DNA from: Streptomyces rhizoryzae
Lineage (GTDB): Bacteria; Actinomycetota; Actinomycetes; Streptomycetales; Streptomycetaceae
Length of the DNA stretch: 64,000 bases
Assembly (NCBI RefSeq): GCF_023155275.1
Contig: NZ_JALMUV010000015.1
Coordinates: 62,001 to 126,000 of the forward strand
Direction: 5' to 3'
Of the stretch, positions 23,317 to 30,325 are shown piece by piece; position 1 is the first letter of the stretch; every line of letters starts with the position of its first letter. The translations under genes were made by a program, and so were the position numbers. Below the pieces are notes generated by a model. The model was not told where the DNA came from. It was given only the letters and a program-made list of their open reading frames with translations, and searched no databases.

Positions 23317-23808
23317 TTACCAGGCGGCGGGGTAGCGGACCGGGTGGCCGCCGATGCGGCCGGGCAGCAGACCGATCGCCACCAGCAGGACGGTGGCCAG
23401 CGTCAGCAGCAGGAGAAACGTTCCTGCGTGCGGGGCCTGGAGCACCACGATCACCGCGGTGGCCACGGCCGGGGAGTGCGAGAGGTGGGTGAGCATCATG
23501 GCGCCCATCGAGACGCCGGCGGCGATCGCCGCGCCCCAGGCGGTACTCCCGGTCAGCGCCAGGGTGCCGAAGCCGATGAGTGCGGAGAGCAGGTGGCCGC
23601 CCACCAGGTTGCGGGGCTGGGAGAGGGCGAGCCCGGGCGCGCCGTGCACCAGTGCCGCGCTGGCCGCCGGCGGCGGGATCAGCAGCGGCTGGTGCAGCAG
23701 GACTCCGATACCGACCAGCAGGAGCAGGGCGCCGATGGAGAAGGCGGTGGCGCGCAGCACGTGCAGCGGGTGCGGTCTGGAGGCGGGGGCGGACGGGGGC
23801 GTGGACAT
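23317..23808 (-). CDS. HPP family membrane protein
   Basis: The 163-residue protein has four hydrophobic segments, and its second helix region carries LLIPPPAASAALVHGAPGLALSQPRNLVGGHLLSA, which is the HPP-family pattern (IPPPxAASAAL, followed by QPRNxxGGH). HPP proteins are small integral membrane proteins; some members have been linked to nitrite transport. ATG at 23808 is chosen because CCGGAG precedes it and the upstream frame lacks similarity. The AT-rich stretch at 23835-23870 upstream probably contains its promoter. Confidence 0.85.
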   Translation of the reverse strand: MSTPPSAPASRPHPLHVLRATAFSIGALLLLVGIGVLLHQPLLIPPPAASAALVHGAPGLALSQPRNLVGGHLLSALIGFGTLALTGSTAWGAAIAAGVSMGAMMLTHLSHSPAVATAVIVVLQAPHAGTFLLLLTLATVLLVAIGLLPGRIGGHPVRYPAAW

Positions 23809-24175
23809 GGGTGGCTCCGGGCAGGGCGCGCAGATCATAAACAAAATGTTGATTAAGGCTTGAAGTGTTTCACTGTGTGGGATACCCGGCGCCCCGGTGG
23901 ACGGGCCCGGGGCCGTCATCTCCCGCCGTGCACCGGGGACTTCCGGCGGCCGCGCTGTGGTGCGGCAGGCGGTGCCGGCGGCCAACGCGGGGCGGTCGCG
24001 GGCGTTTTGTGCAGGCGTCCGCCTGGCACAGAATCCGGCCCGGTCCGCGGCGCCCGGGGTCCGGGATGCGAAGCCGGTCACCAGGGCCAAGCTGGATATA
24101 TGGCGCGGAAATACCCGACAGCCGACATTCCTCCTGTGCGGGCCGCGCGGCATGTCCAGGGAAGGTGACACACCC
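23809..24175. other. Divergent intergenic region before the gas-vesicle operon
   Basis: This 367-base gap holds the promoters of the HPP gene and of the gas-vesicle operon. Around 23835-23870 the sequence is notably AT-rich. At 24006-24033 there is an imperfect inverted repeat (TTTGTGCAGGCG and CGCCTGGCACAGAA). GGATATATGG near 24094 could be a -10 element of the operon, without a clear -35. None of these can be confirmed by eye. Confidence 0.3.
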
Positions 24176-24820
24176 ATGGAAGACGCGAGCAAGGCTCTCC
24201 TGGCCGCCGCTCTGGCCGGTGGTTATGTGCTGGGCCGAACGAAGAAGGCGCGCCTGGCGCTGAGTCTGGCGTCCTACCTCGGAGGCCGTCGGCTGGGGCT
24301 GGATCCCCGGCACCTCGTGCGGGACGGGGCCCGCAAGCTGGGTGACATCCCGCAGGTCGCGGAGCTGGGGCAGCAGCTGCGCGGCGAGGTCATGGCCGCC
24401 GGGCGGCAGGCCGCCACGGCCGCGGCCCACCGCGGCATCGCGTCGCTCGCCGATGCGCTCCACGACCGGACGCTCCAGCTCAACGAGGGCGGATCGTCCG
24501 GGGGCGACGCGGACGAGGAGGAGCCGTCCGAGGGCGACCAGCGGGGCGGACGGGGCGAACGCGAAGGAGAGAAGGGCGAGTCCGGCCGGGCGCGGGCCGA
24601 CCGGTCGGCGGACGGGAAGGGCGCGACGGCGAAGAAGGCGGCGGCCCGGAAGCCGGAGGGGCGGAAACCGGCCGAGCGGGCGAGCGGCGAGCGGAAGCCG
24701 GCCGGGAAGAAGACGGCCGGGCAGACCGCTCCGGCCAAGCAGACCGCGCGGAAGAAGGCGGCGCCGGGCTCCCGGCAGAGCGCCGAGCGGGCATCGTCGC
24801 GTGAGGGACGTCGGAGGTAG
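24176..24820 (+). CDS. gvpY: Gas-vesicle accessory protein, GvpY-like, with basic tail
   Basis: The 214-residue protein has an N-terminal helical region (about 1-105: MEDASKALLAAALAGGYVLG, SLASYLGGRRLGLDP, IPQVAELGQQLRGEVMAAGR) and a long C-terminal tail dominated by Lys, Arg, Ala and Pro (KKAAARKPEGRKP), histone-like in composition. It is the first gene of the gas-vesicle operon. In other Streptomyces gas-vesicle clusters small accessory genes named gvpY and gvpZ occur inside the operon; assignment to gvpY is by context and is tentative. GGAAGG precedes ATG at 24176. Confidence 0.65.
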   Translation: MEDASKALLAAALAGGYVLGRTKKARLALSLASYLGGRRLGLDPRHLVRDGARKLGDIPQVAELGQQLRGEVMAAGRQAATAAAHRGIASLADALHDRTLQLNEGGSSGGDADEEEPSEGDQRGGRGEREGEKGESGRARADRSADGKGATAKKAAARKPEGRKPAERASGERKPAGKKTAGQTAPAKQTARKKAAPGSRQSAERASSREGRRR

Positions 24821-24826
24821 GCGATC

Positions 24827-25882
24827 ATGGCCAAGCTCGCAGGGGAAGACTTTGGACCGGAACTCGATCGGCTGCGGGACGAATTCGGCGATTTCATGAC
24901 GGCGTGGGCCGGCAATCTGGCCGGACGGGCCGGGGAGAAGCTGAGTGATGTCACCGGGCAGCTTTCCAACGTGACGGAGGGCGGTGGCGCGCTGTCCCAA
25001 GTGGGCGCCTCGCTTCTCGGCGGCGGTGGCGGCGGCTCCCTCGTGACCAAGGCGCTGGGCGGGGTGGTGAAAGGCGTCGGCGGAAACGTCCTGGAAAAGG
25101 TCAAGGAAGGCTTCGGCGGCGGGAAGAAGAAGTCGTCGGGGGACCGGAAGGTCACCAACATCATCGAGGTCATCGACGTCGGGCTGCCGGTGCGGACGGT
25201 CTACAACCACTGGACGCAGCTGGAGAAATTCAGCAGTTTCACCAAGGGTGTCCGGAGCGTCTCCGCCAGCGATGAGGTGAAGACCAACTGGAAGGTCAAG
25301 GTCGGCCCTTCGACACGGGGCTGGACCGCGACCGTGCAGGAACAGGTGCCCGATGAACGCATCATGTGGACCTCCGAGGGCGCCAAGGGCACGACGCGGG
25401 GCATCGTCACCTTCCACGAGGTGACCTCCGACCTGACCCGGATCGTCCTGGTCGTCGAGTACTACGCCTCGGGGCTTTTCGAGAAGACCGGCAATATCTG
25501 GCGCGCGCAGGGCCGGCGGCTCCGCCTGGACCTCAAGCACTTCCAGCGTTACGTGAGCCTGACCGACGAGGAGCCCGAGGGCTGGCGCGGCGAGATACGC
25601 GACGGCGAGGTCGTGCTCAGCCACGAAGAGGCCCTTGAGGAGGAAGAGCGGGAACGCGAGGGCGAGGAAGGCGAGGAAGGCGAGGAAGAGGAAGGAGCAG
25701 AGGGGGCGGGCGAAGAAGAGGAAGAGGAAGAGGAAGAGCCGGACGAGGGGGAGGGTGCATACGAGGACGAGGAGGACGAGGAGGAAGAGGAAGAGGAAGC
25801 GGACGAAGACGAGGGGGAGAGGGGAGAGGCGGCGGACGACGAGGCGGAAGAGGGGGAGGCAGCGGAGGTCGGGGCACGCTAG
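24827..25882 (+). CDS. gvpZ: SRPBCC-domain gas-vesicle accessory protein, GvpZ-like, with polyacidic tail
   Basis: The 351-residue protein has a Gly-rich N-terminal part, an SRPBCC (cyclase/dehydrase-like) domain at about 110-255 (VIDVGLPVRTVYNHWTQLEK, WTATVQEQVPDERIMWTSEG), and a tail of about 85 residues made almost only of Glu, Asp, Gly and Ala. SRPBCC domains form hydrophobic ligand-binding cavities. The gene is six bases after the preceding one and follows GGAGG. The acidic tail directly contrasts with the basic tail of the upstream product. Assignment as gvpZ is by context. Confidence 0.7.
   Translation: MAKLAGEDFGPELDRLRDEFGDFMTAWAGNLAGRAGEKLSDVTGQLSNVTEGGGALSQVGASLLGGGGGGSLVTKALGGVVKGVGGNVLEKVKEGFGGGKKKSSGDRKVTNIIEVIDVGLPVRTVYNHWTQLEKFSSFTKGVRSVSASDEVKTNWKVKVGPSTRGWTATVQEQVPDERIMWTSEGAKGTTRGIVTFHEVTSDLTRIVLVVEYYASGLFEKTGNIWRAQGRRLRLDLKHFQRYVSLTDEEPEGWRGEIRDGEVVLSHEEALEEEEREREGEEGEEGEEEEGAEGAGEEEEEEEEEPDEGEGAYEDEEDEEEEEEEADEDEGERGEAADDEAEEGEAAEVGAR
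25628..25880 (+). repeat. Homopurine (GA-rich) coding repeat tract
   Basis: The plus strand is almost entirely purine, with runs of GAGGAA, GAAGAG and GGAGGC units coding for the polyglutamate tail. Long stretches near 25703-25738 and 25768-25800 have very few pyrimidines. Such tracts can form triplex DNA and are prone to length change by slippage. Confidence 0.7.
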
Positions 25883-25983
25883 GCGGTGCGCCGGCTCCCC
25901 GGCCGTGTACCGGGCGAGCGTCGGGACGCGGTGCAATACCATGGAGAGGCGCCGCACGTGGCGCAGCGAAGAGGACGTCTCCG

Positions 25984-26388
25984 ATGGCGGAGAGAGATAT
26001 GGGCGCAGGCGAAGAGGGCCACCCCCGGCGCGCCCGGCGTGCCGAGACCGAAAAGCCCTCCCGGAAGGCCGGAAGCTCTCGGGAAGACAGCCGCCCCGCC
26101 AAGAGCGGTGACCAACGCGAGGGGCGTCGCGTTTCGGCGCGGCTGGCCATGCGGAATGCGGCTGAACAACTTCAGGACCTGCTGGGACGCGCTCCCGAAT
26201 CCGTTTCCGCGGTGACGCCGACCACGGACGGCTGGCAGGCCGACGTGGAAGTCCTGGAGATGGAGCGCATCCCCCCGACGACCAGCGTGATGGCGAGCTA
26301 TCGGGTGACGCTGGACGAGGAAGGCGATCTCGTGTCCTATGAACGTACTCGCCGGTACACCCGCGGCCAGATCGACAAGAGGGCTTAG
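25984..26388 (+). CDS. gvpO: Gas vesicle protein GvpO
   Basis: The 134-residue protein has a charged, disordered N-terminal half and a GvpO core at about 55-130: AMRNAAEQLQDLLGRAPESVSA, GWQADVEVLEMERIPPTTSV, ASYRVTLDEEGDLVSYERTR, ending YTRGQIDKRA. GvpO is a conserved but poorly understood protein needed for gas-vesicle formation in halophilic archaea. It lies 101 bases after the SRPBCC gene and 91 bases before gvpA. The core match is good. Confidence 0.9.
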   Translation: MAERDMGAGEEGHPRRARRAETEKPSRKAGSSREDSRPAKSGDQREGRRVSARLAMRNAAEQLQDLLGRAPESVSAVTPTTDGWQADVEVLEMERIPPTTSVMASYRVTLDEEGDLVSYERTRRYTRGQIDKRA

Positions 26389-26439
26389 CGATTTCCGTTT
26401 CCGGTGTGCCGTTCACACGGGACGTGTGTAACGAGAAGG

Positions 26440-26461
26440 CCGGCCCGGCACACCGGGCCGG
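26440..26461 (+). promoter_or_regulatory. Leader hairpin before gvpA
   Basis: CCGGCCCG-GCACAC-CGGGCCGG forms a perfect 8-bp stem with a 6-base loop, ending about six bases before the GAGAGGAGG ribosome-binding site of gvpA. A second small inverted repeat (GTGTG/CACAC, 26404-26418) precedes it. It may stabilise or delimit a separate gvpA transcript, or partially terminate the upstream message. Confidence 0.45.
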
Positions 26462-26479
26462 ACGGTGAGAGGAGGCACC

Positions 26480-26956
26480 ATGACTGTGGTGCCGCAGAGT
26501 GAAGGAGCCCTGGCCAGAACCGGCGGGGGAGGCGGCTCGGGGAATCTCTACGACGTTCTCGACCTGATCCTTGACCGCGGCCTGGTCATCGACGTGTTCG
26601 CCCGGGTCTCGCTGGTGGGCATCGAAATCCTCAAGGTGGATGCCCGGATCGTCGTCGCGAGCGTCGACACGTATCTGCGTTTCGCGGAGGCGTGCAACCG
26701 ACTGGATCTCGAATCCGGCCGGAAGGCTCCCGCACAACTGACGGACGTGGTCGGCGAAGTGACCAAGGGCGGCTCGAAGGGCAAGACCAAGGGCGCCTTG
26801 GCGGGGGCGGCGGAAGCGGTCTCCGATGCCCTGAAGAGCGCACGCGAGAGCCGGAGCGGCGATGAGGAGAACGAAGCGGACGAGGACGAAATGGAGCCCG
26901 TCGAGAGCAAACGGGAGCGATCGGCGCGGCGACCGGTCCGCCACCGGAAGGAATGA
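26480..26956 (+). CDS. gvpA: Major gas vesicle structural protein GvpA
   Basis: The 158-residue protein has the GvpA core at about residues 20-75: [50 protein letters not shown]. This forms the amphipathic ribs of the proteinaceous gas-filled shell. A long charged C-terminal extension (about residues 80-158) is longer than in cyanobacterial GvpA, as is usual in actinomycetes. ATG at 26480 is preceded by GAGAGGAGG, a strong site fitting the high expected expression. A leader hairpin lies directly upstream. Confidence 0.95.
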   Translation: MTVVPQSEGALARTGGGGGSGNLYDVLDLILDRGLVIDVFARVSLVGIEILKVDARIVVASVDTYLRFAEACNRLDLESGRKAPAQLTDVVGEVTKGGSKGKTKGALAGAAEAVSDALKSARESRSGDEENEADEDEMEPVESKRERSARRPVRHRKE

Positions 26957-26959
26957 CCC

Positions 26960-27673
26960 ATGACGGTGTACGTCTATTCCATTGTCTCGGCCGACCACCC
27001 GCAGCGCCTGAACGGCCTGCACGGGGTGGGGGACCCGCCCGCCGAACTCCGTGTCGTGGGCAGCGGTTCACTGAGCGCCGTGGTCAGTGATTCCCCGGAG
27101 GAATTGCGGCCCAAGCGGCGGGATCTCGGCGCGCATCAGGCCGTTCAGGAACGGCTGATGGCCGACGGTACCGTCCTGCCGATGCGGTTCGGCTTCACCG
27201 CCGACGATGACGACGCCGTCCGGGCCGTGCTGGAGGAACGCGCGGAGGCGCTCACCGCCCAATTGGCGACGCTGGAGAACTGCGTTGAGTACAACCTCAA
27301 GGTGGGGCAGGCCGAGGAGACCCTGCTGCGGCAGATCCTGACCGAATCGGACGAGGCCCGGAGGCTCAACGACGAGATCAGAAGCGGCCGGGGCAGCCCG
27401 GAATTGCCGCTCGCCCTCGGCGAACTGGTCGTCAAGGAAGTCCGGACCCGCCAGGACCAGCTGACCGCGGACATCGTGGCCGCGCTCCGCGGCCTCGCCC
27501 GCCAGGAGAATCTGGCCCAGGCGACGGGCGACGACTTCCTGAACGTGTCGTTCCTCGTCGAGCGGGAGAAAGAGCAGCAATTCCTCGCCGCGCAGAAGCA
27601 ACTCGCGGAAGAGTTGGGCGAGGGCTTCGACGTCCGGCTGCACGGCCCGCTGCCCGGCTACAGCTTCGTCTGA
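26960..27673 (+). CDS. gvpF: Gas vesicle protein GvpF (GvpF/GvpL family)
   Basis: The 237-residue protein is a full-length GvpF/L family member: MTVYVYSIVSADHP at the start, HQAVQERLMADGTVLPMRFG in the middle and a C-terminal RLHGPLPGYSFV. GvpF in structural studies lies near the gas-facing side and is a minor component of the vesicle or its assembly machinery. It begins four bases after gvpA and uses AAGGAATG at the end of gvpA as ribosome-binding region. A second member of the family is encoded at 28415. Confidence 0.93.
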   Translation: MTVYVYSIVSADHPQRLNGLHGVGDPPAELRVVGSGSLSAVVSDSPEELRPKRRDLGAHQAVQERLMADGTVLPMRFGFTADDDDAVRAVLEERAEALTAQLATLENCVEYNLKVGQAEETLLRQILTESDEARRLNDEIRSGRGSPELPLALGELVVKEVRTRQDQLTADIVAALRGLARQENLAQATGDDFLNVSFLVEREKEQQFLAAQKQLAEELGEGFDVRLHGPLPGYSFV

Positions 27674-27686
27674 GGAGGGTGCGGAC

Positions 27687-27935
27687 ATGGGGCTGCTGAC
27701 GCAGATCGCGACGCTGCCGCTGGCGCCGGTGCGCGGGGTGGCCTGGGTCATGGAGCGTCTCGTGCAGGCCGCGGAGGACGAGTACTACGACCCGGGGCCG
27801 ATCGAGCGCGCACTGGTCGACCTGGAGCAGGCGCTGCTCGACGGTGAGATCGACGAGGAGACCTTCGACCGGCGCGAGGACGAACTCCTCGACCGCCTCG
27901 AAGAGATCAGGGCGCACCGTGCCACGCTCGCCTGA
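27687..27935 (+). CDS. gvpG: Gas vesicle protein GvpG
   Basis: The 82-residue protein matches GvpG: MGLLTQIATLPLAPVRGVAW, ERLVQAAEDEYYDPGPIERA, then an acidic helical segment (LLDGEIDEETFDRREDELL). GvpG is a small accessory protein needed for vesicle formation in many organisms, thought to be a minor component or chaperone. It follows gvpF by 13 bases and precedes gvpJ by 15. From here on codon use is more GC-biased than in the preceding five genes. Confidence 0.92.
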   Translation: MGLLTQIATLPLAPVRGVAWVMERLVQAAEDEYYDPGPIERALVDLEQALLDGEIDEETFDRREDELLDRLEEIRAHRATLA

Positions 27936-27950
27936 TGCGGAGGGAGCGCC

Positions 27951-28418
27951 GTGAACGAACCGGTAGCCAGGCGGCTGGGCGATCTGCCGTCCCGGGCGAG
28001 CCCCTACAGCCAGGGGGGATCGACGACCAACCTCGCCGACATCCTCGAACGGGTCCTGGACAAGGGCATCATCATCGCCGGCGACATCCGGATCAACCTG
28101 CTCGACATCGAACTGCTCACCATCAAGCTGCGGCTGATCGTGGCGTCCGTGGACAAGGCGAAGGAGATGGGCATCGACTGGTGGGAGCACGACCCGTCGC
28201 TCTCCTCGCACGCCACGGACGGCTACCGGTCGCTGACCGAGGAGAACAAGCGGCTGCGCGCCGAGCTCGAAGAGCTGCGCGGCGGCGCGGAACTCCCGGC
28301 CGCCGAACGCCCCGAACGCCGCGGCCGCACCGCGGACCGCGCGCGGGAGCGGGACCGCCCGCGCCGCCGTGAGCCGGCCGAGGACCGGCCGCGCCACCGC
28401 GAGGACCGTGAGCCATGA
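27951..28418 (+). CDS. gvpJ: Gas vesicle protein GvpJ
   Basis: The 155-residue protein has a GvpA/J-family core (about residues 25-85: TNLADILERVLDKGIIIAGD, IRINLLDIELLTIKLRLIVA, SVDKAKEMGIDWWEHDP). The IDWWEHDP ending is typical of GvpJ rather than GvpA. The C-terminal 60 residues are Arg/Glu-rich. GvpJ is a minor shell protein believed to help start vesicle growth or shape the tips. The start is GTG at 27951 after GGAGGGAG. The stop overlaps gvpL (ATGA). Confidence 0.93.
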   Translation: MNEPVARRLGDLPSRASPYSQGGSTTNLADILERVLDKGIIIAGDIRINLLDIELLTIKLRLIVASVDKAKEMGIDWWEHDPSLSSHATDGYRSLTEENKRLRAELEELRGGAELPAAERPERRGRTADRARERDRPRRREPAEDRPRHREDREP

Positions 28419-29224
28419 CCGAGGTGACCTACGCCTACGGTGTGGCGCGGGACGCCGACGGGACCCTGTCCGAGGCGCTGGCCGGCGTCGCGGGGGTGGC
28501 GGGCGCGCCGGTGCGCCTGGTGCGCGCCGAGCGCCGCGGCGACGTGGTGGTCGCGGCCGGTTCCGTACCGGCGGAGGACTTCGACGAGGACGCGCTGCGC
28601 GGGCACCTGGAGGACCTGGACTGGCTGGAGGCGGTGGCCCGGGCCCACCACCGGGTCATCGAGCGGCTCGCCGACCGCACCACGGTGCTGCCGCTCCGGC
28701 TGGCGACCGTCTACCTCAACGACGACCGGGTGCGGGCCATGCTCGGCGCCCGGCTGGAGGTCTTCGCCCGCCGCCTGTCGGAACTGGACGGCCTGCTGGA
28801 GTGGGGGGTCAAGATCTACGTGGACACCGCGGCGGCGGAGGCGGAGCCCGGGGGCGGCCCGGCGGAGCCGTTCGCCGGATCCGGACGGGACTACCTCCGG
28901 CGCCGCCGGGCGGTGCGCAACGCCCGGGACGACGCCTTCCGCGGCGCCGAGGAGGCCGCGGAACGGGTCGTGGCAGCGGCCCGCGGCTCGGCCGTCGAAC
29001 GGGCCCAGCACCGGCCCCAGGAAGGCGCGCTCGCCGGCGGCACCGGCCAGAACGTGGTCAACGACGCGTACCTGGTGCCGGTGCGGCGGGCGGAGCAGTT
29101 CCGCAGCGAGGTCGAGCGGGCCGCCGACGGGCTGCCCGGCATCCGCGTGGAGGTGACGGGCCCGTGGGCGCCGTACTCCTTCACGGCGGCGCCGGAGGCC
29201 GCCGCGCGGGGGAGCGGGCCGTGA
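28415..29224 (+). CDS. gvpL: Gas vesicle protein GvpL (GvpF/GvpL family)
   Basis: The 269-residue protein is the second GvpF/L family member: VTYAYGVARDADGTL, LDWLEAVARAHHRVIERLAD, TTVLPLRLATVYLNDDRVRA, and a C-terminal VTGPWAPYSF. GvpL is an essential accessory protein thought to nucleate assembly through contacts with other Gvp proteins. It overlaps gvpJ by four bases and gvpS by four bases, so the three are translationally coupled. Confidence 0.92.
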   Translation: MTEVTYAYGVARDADGTLSEALAGVAGVAGAPVRLVRAERRGDVVVAAGSVPAEDFDEDALRGHLEDLDWLEAVARAHHRVIERLADRTTVLPLRLATVYLNDDRVRAMLGARLEVFARRLSELDGLLEWGVKIYVDTAAAEAEPGGGPAEPFAGSGRDYLRRRRAVRNARDDAFRGAEEAAERVVAAARGSAVERAQHRPQEGALAGGTGQNVVNDAYLVPVRRAEQFRSEVERAADGLPGIRVEVTGPWAPYSFTAAPEAAARGSGP

Positions 29225-29469
29225 CGGCGCCCGAGGGGCCCGCGGCGGCACCGCAGGGGCCCCTGGCCCAGCGGCAGGTCGCCCTGATCGACCTGCTGGA
29301 CCGCCTGCTCAGCGGCGGCGTGGTGCTCAACGGCGATCTGGTGCTGTCGATCGCCGATGTCGACCTGGTGCGGATCACGCTCCGGGCGCTGATCGTCTCC
29401 ATCAGCGCCGGGAACCCCTCCCCGTGGCAGCCCCCGCCCGCGTCCGCGTACCAGGACCATGACGGGTGA
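29221..29469 (+). CDS. gvpS: Gas vesicle protein GvpS (GvpA/J family)
   Basis: The 82-residue protein is a third GvpA-type polypeptide. The core VALIDLLDRLLSGGVVLNGD, LVLSIADVDLVRITLRALIV aligns with the GvpA/J ribs. It starts with GTG at 29221 (GTGA overlap with gvpL) and its end overlaps gvpK by 11 bases. GvpS proteins are typical of actinomycete and some bacterial gas-vesicle operons; they are presumed minor shell or nucleation proteins. Confidence 0.88.
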   Translation: MTAPEGPAAAPQGPLAQRQVALIDLLDRLLSGGVVLNGDLVLSIADVDLVRITLRALIVSISAGNPSPWQPPPASAYQDHDG

Positions 29470-29866
29470 GGACGGCGCCGGCGGCGACCGGTTCGCCGAG
29501 GTGGCCGACGCCGCGGCCCGCGCCTTCCGGCTGCTGCCGGCCGCCCCGCAGGAGCTCCGGCAGGCCCGCGGCGCCGGCTCCCGGGGGGCGCCGCGCCGGA
29601 TCACCACCGGGCCCGAGACCGTGGAACGGGACCTGATCCGGCTCGTCCTGACCCTCGTCGAGCTGCTGCGGCAGCTCATGGAGCGCCAGGCGCTCCAGCG
29701 GGTCGAGGCCGGGGACCTCACCGAGGAGCAGGAGGAGCGGCTGGGCACCACGCTGATGCTGCTCCACTCCCGCATGGGCGAACTCTGCGCCCAGTACGGC
29801 CTGTCCCTGGCGGACCTCAACCTGGACCTCGGCCCGCTGGGGAGCCTGCTGCCGCCGCCGGAATGA
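29459..29866 (+). CDS. gvpK: Gas vesicle protein GvpK
   Basis: The 135-residue protein has the GvpK core: RRITTGPETVERDLIRLVLT, LVELLRQLMERQALQRVEAG, LTEEQEERLGTTLMLLHSRM, LCAQYGLSLADLNLDLGPLG. GvpK is a conserved accessory protein required for vesicle formation in the organisms tested. It is the last gene of the operon, overlapping gvpS by 11 bases. A weak inverted repeat (GCTTCGG at 29901, CCGAAGC at 29923) follows and could end the transcript. Confidence 0.93.
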   Translation: MTGEDGAGGDRFAEVADAAARAFRLLPAAPQELRQARGAGSRGAPRRITTGPETVERDLIRLVLTLVELLRQLMERQALQRVEAGDLTEEQEERLGTTLMLLHSRMGELCAQYGLSLADLNLDLGPLGSLLPPPE

Positions 29867-30029
29867 CCGCCGGGCGCCCTCCGCCCGGTCCGCGGCGGGT
29901 GCTTCGGCGCACGCGGTGGGCACCGAAGCGTACAAGTGAGACAATTCACCCGGAAACCCTCTCCCGCCGGACTGCGGGGGAGACCGGCCGGACCCGTACC
30001 GGCCCGTCCGAGCCCGCAAGGAGTGCGCC

Positions 30030-30218
30030 ATGGGCATCGGCAAGAAGACCCGGAACGTCGGCAAGACGATCACGGGGAAGACCAAGGAAACCACTGGAAA
30101 GGTCACCGGCAACAAGAGCCTGGAGATGAAGGGCAAGGCCGAGAAGATCAGGGGCAAGGCCGCCCAGGCGGCCGAGCGGGGGAAGGACACCCTCGAAGGC
30201 AAGCCCTTCAAGCCCTGA
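30030..30218 (+). CDS. CsbD-like stress protein
   Basis: The 62-residue protein is lysine-rich and repetitive: GKTITGKTKETTGKVTGNKS, LEMKGKAEKIRGKAAQAAER. This is the CsbD family, first described as sigma-B-controlled in Bacillus, with no settled biochemical role; it is likely intrinsically disordered. The ATG follows AAGGAGTGCGCC. It is monocistronic, 163 bases after gvpK, with a strong terminator behind it. Confidence 0.9.
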   Translation: MGIGKKTRNVGKTITGKTKETTGKVTGNKSLEMKGKAEKIRGKAAQAAERGKDTLEGKPFKP

Positions 30219-30228
30219 CCGGCCGGCA

Positions 30229-30264
30229 GGAGGTGCCCGGGCGGACCGCCGCCCGGGCACCTCC
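30229..30264 (+). terminator. Strong terminator hairpin after csbD-like gene
   Basis: GGAGGTGCCCGGGCGG and CCGCCCGGGCACCTCC form a perfect 16-bp stem closed by the tetraloop ACCG. It starts 10 bases after the CsbD-like stop codon and lies before the convergent gene ending at 30326, so it may serve both directions. There is no T-tract. Confidence 0.75.
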
Positions 30265-30325
30265 GTGCGGTGCCGGGACCGGGCCCTTCCCCGCGGCGCG
30301 GGCGTGCGGTGCCGGGCGTGCGGTG

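Noticed and set aside
23870-27022. 1050-codon minus-strand frame opposite the gas-vesicle genes
   Set aside because: It is the antisense shadow of well-supported gvp genes, including a Phe/Leu-rich run opposite the polyglutamate tract.
25984-29866. A natural-product (PKS/NRPS) system around the gas-vesicle genes
   Set aside because: No carrier, ketosynthase, adenylation or condensation domains are encoded.
29901-29929. Terminator after gvpK (GCTTCGG/CCGAAGC)
   Set aside because: The stem is only 7 bp with a 15-base loop and no T-tract; too weak to call.
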